Shown: one piece after another, positions 60,810-64,000 of the stretch | Position numbering within the stretch: position 1 is the first letter of the stretch | How the letters are laid out: each line of letters opens with the position of its first letter | Assembly (NCBI RefSeq): GCF_001905005.1 | Contig: NZ_LWKZ01000012.1 | Span: forward strand, 921,061-985,060 | Reading direction: 5' to 3' | Length of the DNA stretch: 64,000 bases | Source: Streptomyces sp. CB02923 | Lineage (GTDB): Bacteria > Actinomycetota > Actinomycetes > Streptomycetales > Streptomycetaceae | Notes under the pieces: generated by a model | Seen by the model: the letters and a program-made list of their open reading frames with translations, nothing else | The model's database searches: none | What the model was told of the DNA's origin: nothing | Position numbers and translations under genes: made by a program

Positions 60810-63800
60810 ATGAAGCGGTCGCCCGTACTGGACAATGGGTCGGTGCGCTACGGAATCCTCGGTACGGCCCAGGCCCACCGGAGCGACGGTACGTCCGTCG
60901 CCCTCGGCGGCCTTCGCCTGCGCGCACTCCTCACGGCGCTCGCGCTGCGCCCCGGCCGCGCGCTCACCGCGGAGCTGCTGATCGCCGATGTCTGGGGCCC
61001 GGAACCGCCCGCCGACGCGACCGGCGCGCTGCAGGCCCTGATCGCGCGGCTGCGCCGCTCCGTCGGCCGGGACGCGATCGTCTCCGTGCACGGCGGGTAC
61101 CGGCTGTGCGCCGAACCGTCCGACGTGGATCTGCACCGCTTCGAGCGGCTGGCCGACGAGGGGGCGCAGGCGCTGGCCGACGGCGATCCCGTCAAGGCCG
61201 CGGGCCTGCTCGACGACGCCCTCGCGCTCTGGCGCGGCCCGGCGCTGGCCGACCTGCCGGAGTCGGCGGGCGAGGCCGCCCGCGCGGCGCGCGGTCACCT
61301 GGACGCCCGGCGTACGCGGCTCGCCGCCGAGGTCGCCCTCGGCCGTCCCGGGCAGGCCCTGCCCGCGCTGACGGCCCTGTGTGAGGACCACCCCCTCGAC
61401 GAGCCGCTCCAGGCCCTGCGCCTGCGCGCGCTGCGGGCCGCGGGCCGTGCGGCTGAGGCGCTGGACGCGTATGCCTCGGTACGAGCCGCTATCGCCGACC
61501 GCCTCGGCGCTACGCCGGGACCCGAACTGCGTGAACTGCACGCGGAGTTGCTGCGGGGGGAGGGGGACGGGGAGTTCGGGGCGCGGGGGGAGGCAAAGTC
61601 CGGAGGGGGAGCAGGGGCTGATGCGGAGGCCGGGGCGGAGGTGGAGACGGGGGGCGCTGCGCGTTCGGCCCTTGAGGTGCGTCCGGCTTCTGCCGGGGCC
61701 CGGCCCCTTGCCGCCGGTTCTTCCCCCGGTTCTTCTCCCGGTTCTTCTCCCGGCGCGGCCGGGCATGCACAGCGGAACGTTTCGTCTGCCGAGCGGAGCG
61801 GGGCGGGAGCCGCTGAACCCGCCGCCCCTCGCGCGGGCGACGCGGCCGAGCCGTACCCGCCAGCGGCCGATGACCCGTCCTCAGGAACCACCGCCGCGAC
61901 CGGCGGCGCAGGCCGCCCCGCCCGCCCCGGCAACCTGCGGACCCGGCCGACCTCCTTCGTCGGGCGGGAGGACGACCTGGCGGTGATCAGAGCCGACCTG
62001 GCCGCGCACCGCCTGGTGACGCTGCTGGGGCCGGGCGGGGCGGGCAAGACGCGTCTTTCGCAGGAGAGCGCCGAGGCGGCGGCCGCCGCGGAGCCCGGTC
62101 TGTGGACGGACGGCGTGTGGTTCGCGGAGCTGGCGCCCGTGGACGACCCGCAGACCGTTCCGGAGGCGGTGCTCACCGCCCTCGGGGCGCGCGAGATCGT
62201 CCTGCGCAGTACCGCGGCCGAGGAGCTGCGCGCCGTTTCCGATCCGACCGCGTACGACCCGATGGCGCGCCTCGCCGAGCACTGCGCGGGCCGGCGGATG
62301 CTGCTCGTCCTGGACAACTGCGAGCATGTGATCGCCGCCGCCGCCGAGCTGGCGGACCGGCTGCTGGCCGAGTGCCCCGGCGTGACGGTGCTGGCCACCA
62401 GCAGGGAGCCCTTGGCGGTGCCGGGGGAGGCGCTGCGGCCGGTGGAGCCGTTGCCCGATCCGGTCGCGCTGCGGCTGCTGGCCGACCGGGGCGCCGCCGC
62501 CCGGCCGGGGTTCCGCGTCGAGGACGACCCGGTGGCGTGTGCCGAGATCTGCCGACGGCTCGACGGGCTGCCGCTCGCCATCGAACTGGCCGCGGCGCGG
62601 CTGCGGCTGCTCAGTCCGCGGCAGTTGGCGGACCGGCTGGACGACCGGTTCCGGCTGCTGACGAGCGGGAGCCGCACCGTACTGCCCAGGCAGCAGACGT
62701 TGCGCGCGGTCGTGGACTGGTCCTGGGACCTGCTCGACGACCCCGAACGGGCCGTACTGCGCCGCCTGTCCGTGTTCTCCGGCGGCTGCGACCTGGCCCT
62801 GGCGGAGGAGGTCTGCGGGGATGGGCCGGATGATGCGGGTGGGTTGGAAGCATCGGGTGGGGCGAGAGTGGCGGGTGGGGCGAGAGCTGTGGGTGGGCCG
62901 GCGGCCCAGGTGGGCGGGCCGGTCCAGGCCGGTGGCCCGGTGGGGGCGGGTGCGGGCGGCCCGCCGGTCCCTCGGACCCGTGTCGAGGCCCTCGATGTGG
63001 CCGCCCTGCTCGGTTCGCTGATCGACAAGTCGCTGGTGGTCGCCGCGCCGGGACGGGACGGGCGGATGCGCTACCGGCTGCTGGAGACCGTCTCGGAGTA
63101 CGCCGGTGAGCGTCTGGACGAGGCGGGCGAGCGGCCCGCCGCCGAACGCCGTCACCTGGTCGCCTTCCGCGAACTCGCCCGTACCGCCGACCCGTTGTTG
63201 CGCGGCCCGGAGCAGCTGGCCTGGCTGGAACGTCTGGAGATGGAGCACGACAACCTGCGGACCGCGCTGCGCCGGGCCGTCGCGGCCCACGACGAGCACG
63301 AGGCGCTGTGCCTGGTGCTGTCGCTCCAGTGGTTCTGGTCGCTGCGCGACCACCGCGCCGACGCCCGTGCCTGGTCGGCCGCCGTGTCGGCCCTCGGCCC
63401 CGACCCCTTCGCGCTGCCCGTCGAACCGGCGCCCGCCCTGCACGCGCGGCCCATCGACGCACCGCCGCCGATGGACCCCGAGCAGTTGCAGGAGGCGCGC
63501 CGCGAGGTCCGGCTGGTGGAGCTGGCCAGTGTGGAGAGCGATCTCGAGGTGATGCGCAAGCCGGAGCGGCGCGGCGAGCTGACCGGCATCCTGACCGCGT
63601 ACCGCAGCGGTCTGCCGCAGACCTGCAAGGTGCCGGGCGTGCTGTGGTACTACGCGGTGATGCTGACGGGCCGGTTCGCCGACCTGGCGCATCTGTCCGA
63701 CGAGGCGGTGAGCGCGTGCCGGAAGTTCGGCTACGAATGGGAGCTGGCCTTCGTCCTCCAGCTGCGCTCCAAGATCTTCAACGACCGGCCGGCGGGCCTG

Positions 63801-64000
63801 GTCCAGGCCCGCCGGGACGCCGACGAATCCCTGGAGATCTTCGTCCGGCTCGGTGACGCGTGGGGCGCGGCGGAGGCCCTGTCGGGCCGCGGTGAGGCCC
63901 GCGAGGGCCGTGGCGAGTACGCGCTCGCCGCGGAGGACTACCGGGCGGCCATCCGCTACGCCGAGGACCTCGGCGCGTCCGGCCAGTCCCTGATGCTGCA
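60810..64000 (+). CDS. AfsR/SARP-type regulator with BTAD and NB-ARC, partial
   Basis: At least 1063 aa; the frame is open to the end of the window and no stop is reached. The winged-helix DNA-binding region is RLRALLTALALRPGRALTAELLIADVWGPEPP, followed by BTAD (about 100-250). An Ala/Gly/Ser linker precedes the NB-ARC-like ATPase with TSFVGREDDL, P-loop LLGPGGAGKTRL, LLVLDNCEHV and GLPLAIELAAARL. A Gly/Ala/Val-rich insert (about 670-715) and a TPR-like region follow. ATG 60810 has GGAG eight bases upstream; GTG 60843 is the alternative. Such proteins often activate secondary metabolism. Confidence 0.92.
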   Translation, partial: MKRSPVLDNGSVRYGILGTAQAHRSDGTSVALGGLRLRALLTALALRPGRALTAELLIADVWGPEPPADATGALQALIARLRRSVGRDAIVSVHGGYRLCAEPSDVDLHRFERLADEGAQALADGDPVKAAGLLDDALALWRGPALADLPESAGEAARAARGHLDARRTRLAAEVALGRPGQALPALTALCEDHPLDEPLQALRLRALRAAGRAAEALDAYASVRAAIADRLGATPGPELRELHAELLRGEGDGEFGARGEAKSGGGAGADAEAGAEVETGGAARSALEVRPASAGARPLAAGSSPGSSPGSSPGAAGHAQRNVSSAERSGAGAAEPAAPRAGDAAEPYPPAADDPSSGTTAATGGAGRPARPGNLRTRPTSFVGREDDLAVIRADLAAHRLVTLLGPGGAGKTRLSQESAEAAAAAEPGLWTDGVWFAELAPVDDPQTVPEAVLTALGAREIVLRSTAAEELRAVSDPTAYDPMARLAEHCAGRRMLLVLDNCEHVIAAAAELADRLLAECPGVTVLATSREPLAVPGEALRPVEPLPDPVALRLLADRGAAARPGFRVEDDPVACAEICRRLDGLPLAIELAAARLRLLSPRQLADRLDDRFRLLTSGSRTVLPRQQTLRAVVDWSWDLLDDPERAVLRRLSVFSGGCDLALAEEVCGDGPDDAGGLEASGGARVAGGARAVGGPAAQVGGPVQAGGPVGAGAGGPPVPRTRVEALDVAALLGSLIDKSLVVAAPGRDGRMRYRLLETVSEYAGERLDEAGERPAAERRHLVAFRELARTADPLLRGPEQLAWLERLEMEHDNLRTALRRAVAAHDEHEALCLVLSLQWFWSLRDHRADARAWSAAVSALGPDPFALPVEPAPALHARPIDAPPPMDPEQLQEARREVRLVELASVESDLEVMRKPERRGELTGILTAYRSGLPQTCKVPGVLWYYAVMLTGRFADLAHLSDEAVSACRKFGYEWELAFVLQLRSKIFNDRPAGLVQARRDADESLEIFVRLGDAWGAAEALSGRGEAREGRGEYALAAEDYRAAIRYAEDLGASGQSLML

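Overview
The window is high-GC actinobacterial chromosome, almost certainly Streptomyces. Third codon positions are strongly G/C, starts are often GTG or TTG, and genes are packed with ATGA/GTGA overlaps. Genus-typical genes are present: a bifunctional RNase H/phosphatase next to a Nif3 protein and a zinc-ribbon protein, actinobacterial rnpB, ribosomal protein bL37, DUF4429-SHOCT, DUF6243, an AfsR-like regulator and a LAATG sortase signal. I see no tRNA, rRNA, insertion sequence, CRISPR array or phage structural gene. Calls come from reading the sequence and recalling families; no search was run.

Layout. 0-8.6 kb: end of a DHA2 exporter with an SDR, a lone gcvH, a DesK/DesR-type two-component pair with a free-standing condensation-domain protein between its genes, then a three-gene beta-oxidation-like operon (MaoC hydratase, Zn alcohol dehydrogenase, SDR) behind a KstR-like palindrome. 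8.6-22 kb: housekeeping block (Nif3, zinc ribbon, RNase H/phosphatase, alkyl sulfatase, Eda, YaaA, RNB ribonuclease, rnpB, cyclophilin, bL37), with short tandem repeats on or near several stop codons. 22-38.4 kb: YkcB-like glycosyltransferase, methyltransferase, secreted trypsin-like protease, SDR, PhoD phosphatase, Bcr/CflA transporter coupled to a class C serine hydrolase, Rsm22-like protein, ddaH with a leader hairpin, DUF6243 divergent from a TetR gene over three operators, a Prim-Pol protein behind a tiny upstream ORF, and a lipoprotein.

38.6-46.8 kb is a heme-iron locus. An ABC heme importer (hmuTUV) diverges from two HtaA heme-binding surface proteins, and a heme oxygenase gene lies nearby. 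Iron boxes (DmdR/IdeR type) sit in both control regions. The surface proteins would take up heme, HmuTUV would import it and HmuO would release the iron. A four-copy array of a dyad motif with an exact 23-bp period lies just upstream of the hmuO iron box and is not explained by it.

47-55 kb: methionine aminopeptidase, an MFS exporter, a sialidase-ABC importer operon without an ATPase, and an F420:NADPH reductase. 55.3-59.6 kb looks accessory: small proteins, a TPR-like protein without an HTH, an HTH-TPR regulator, and divergently from it a 78-aa peptide gene whose stop overlaps the start of a C-terminally extended PIMT-family O-methyltransferase. That pair has the architecture of a minimal RiPP (aspartimide-type) system and is the best candidate for an undescribed system here. 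The window closes with a site-2-protease-like gene and a large AfsR-type regulator that runs off the end.
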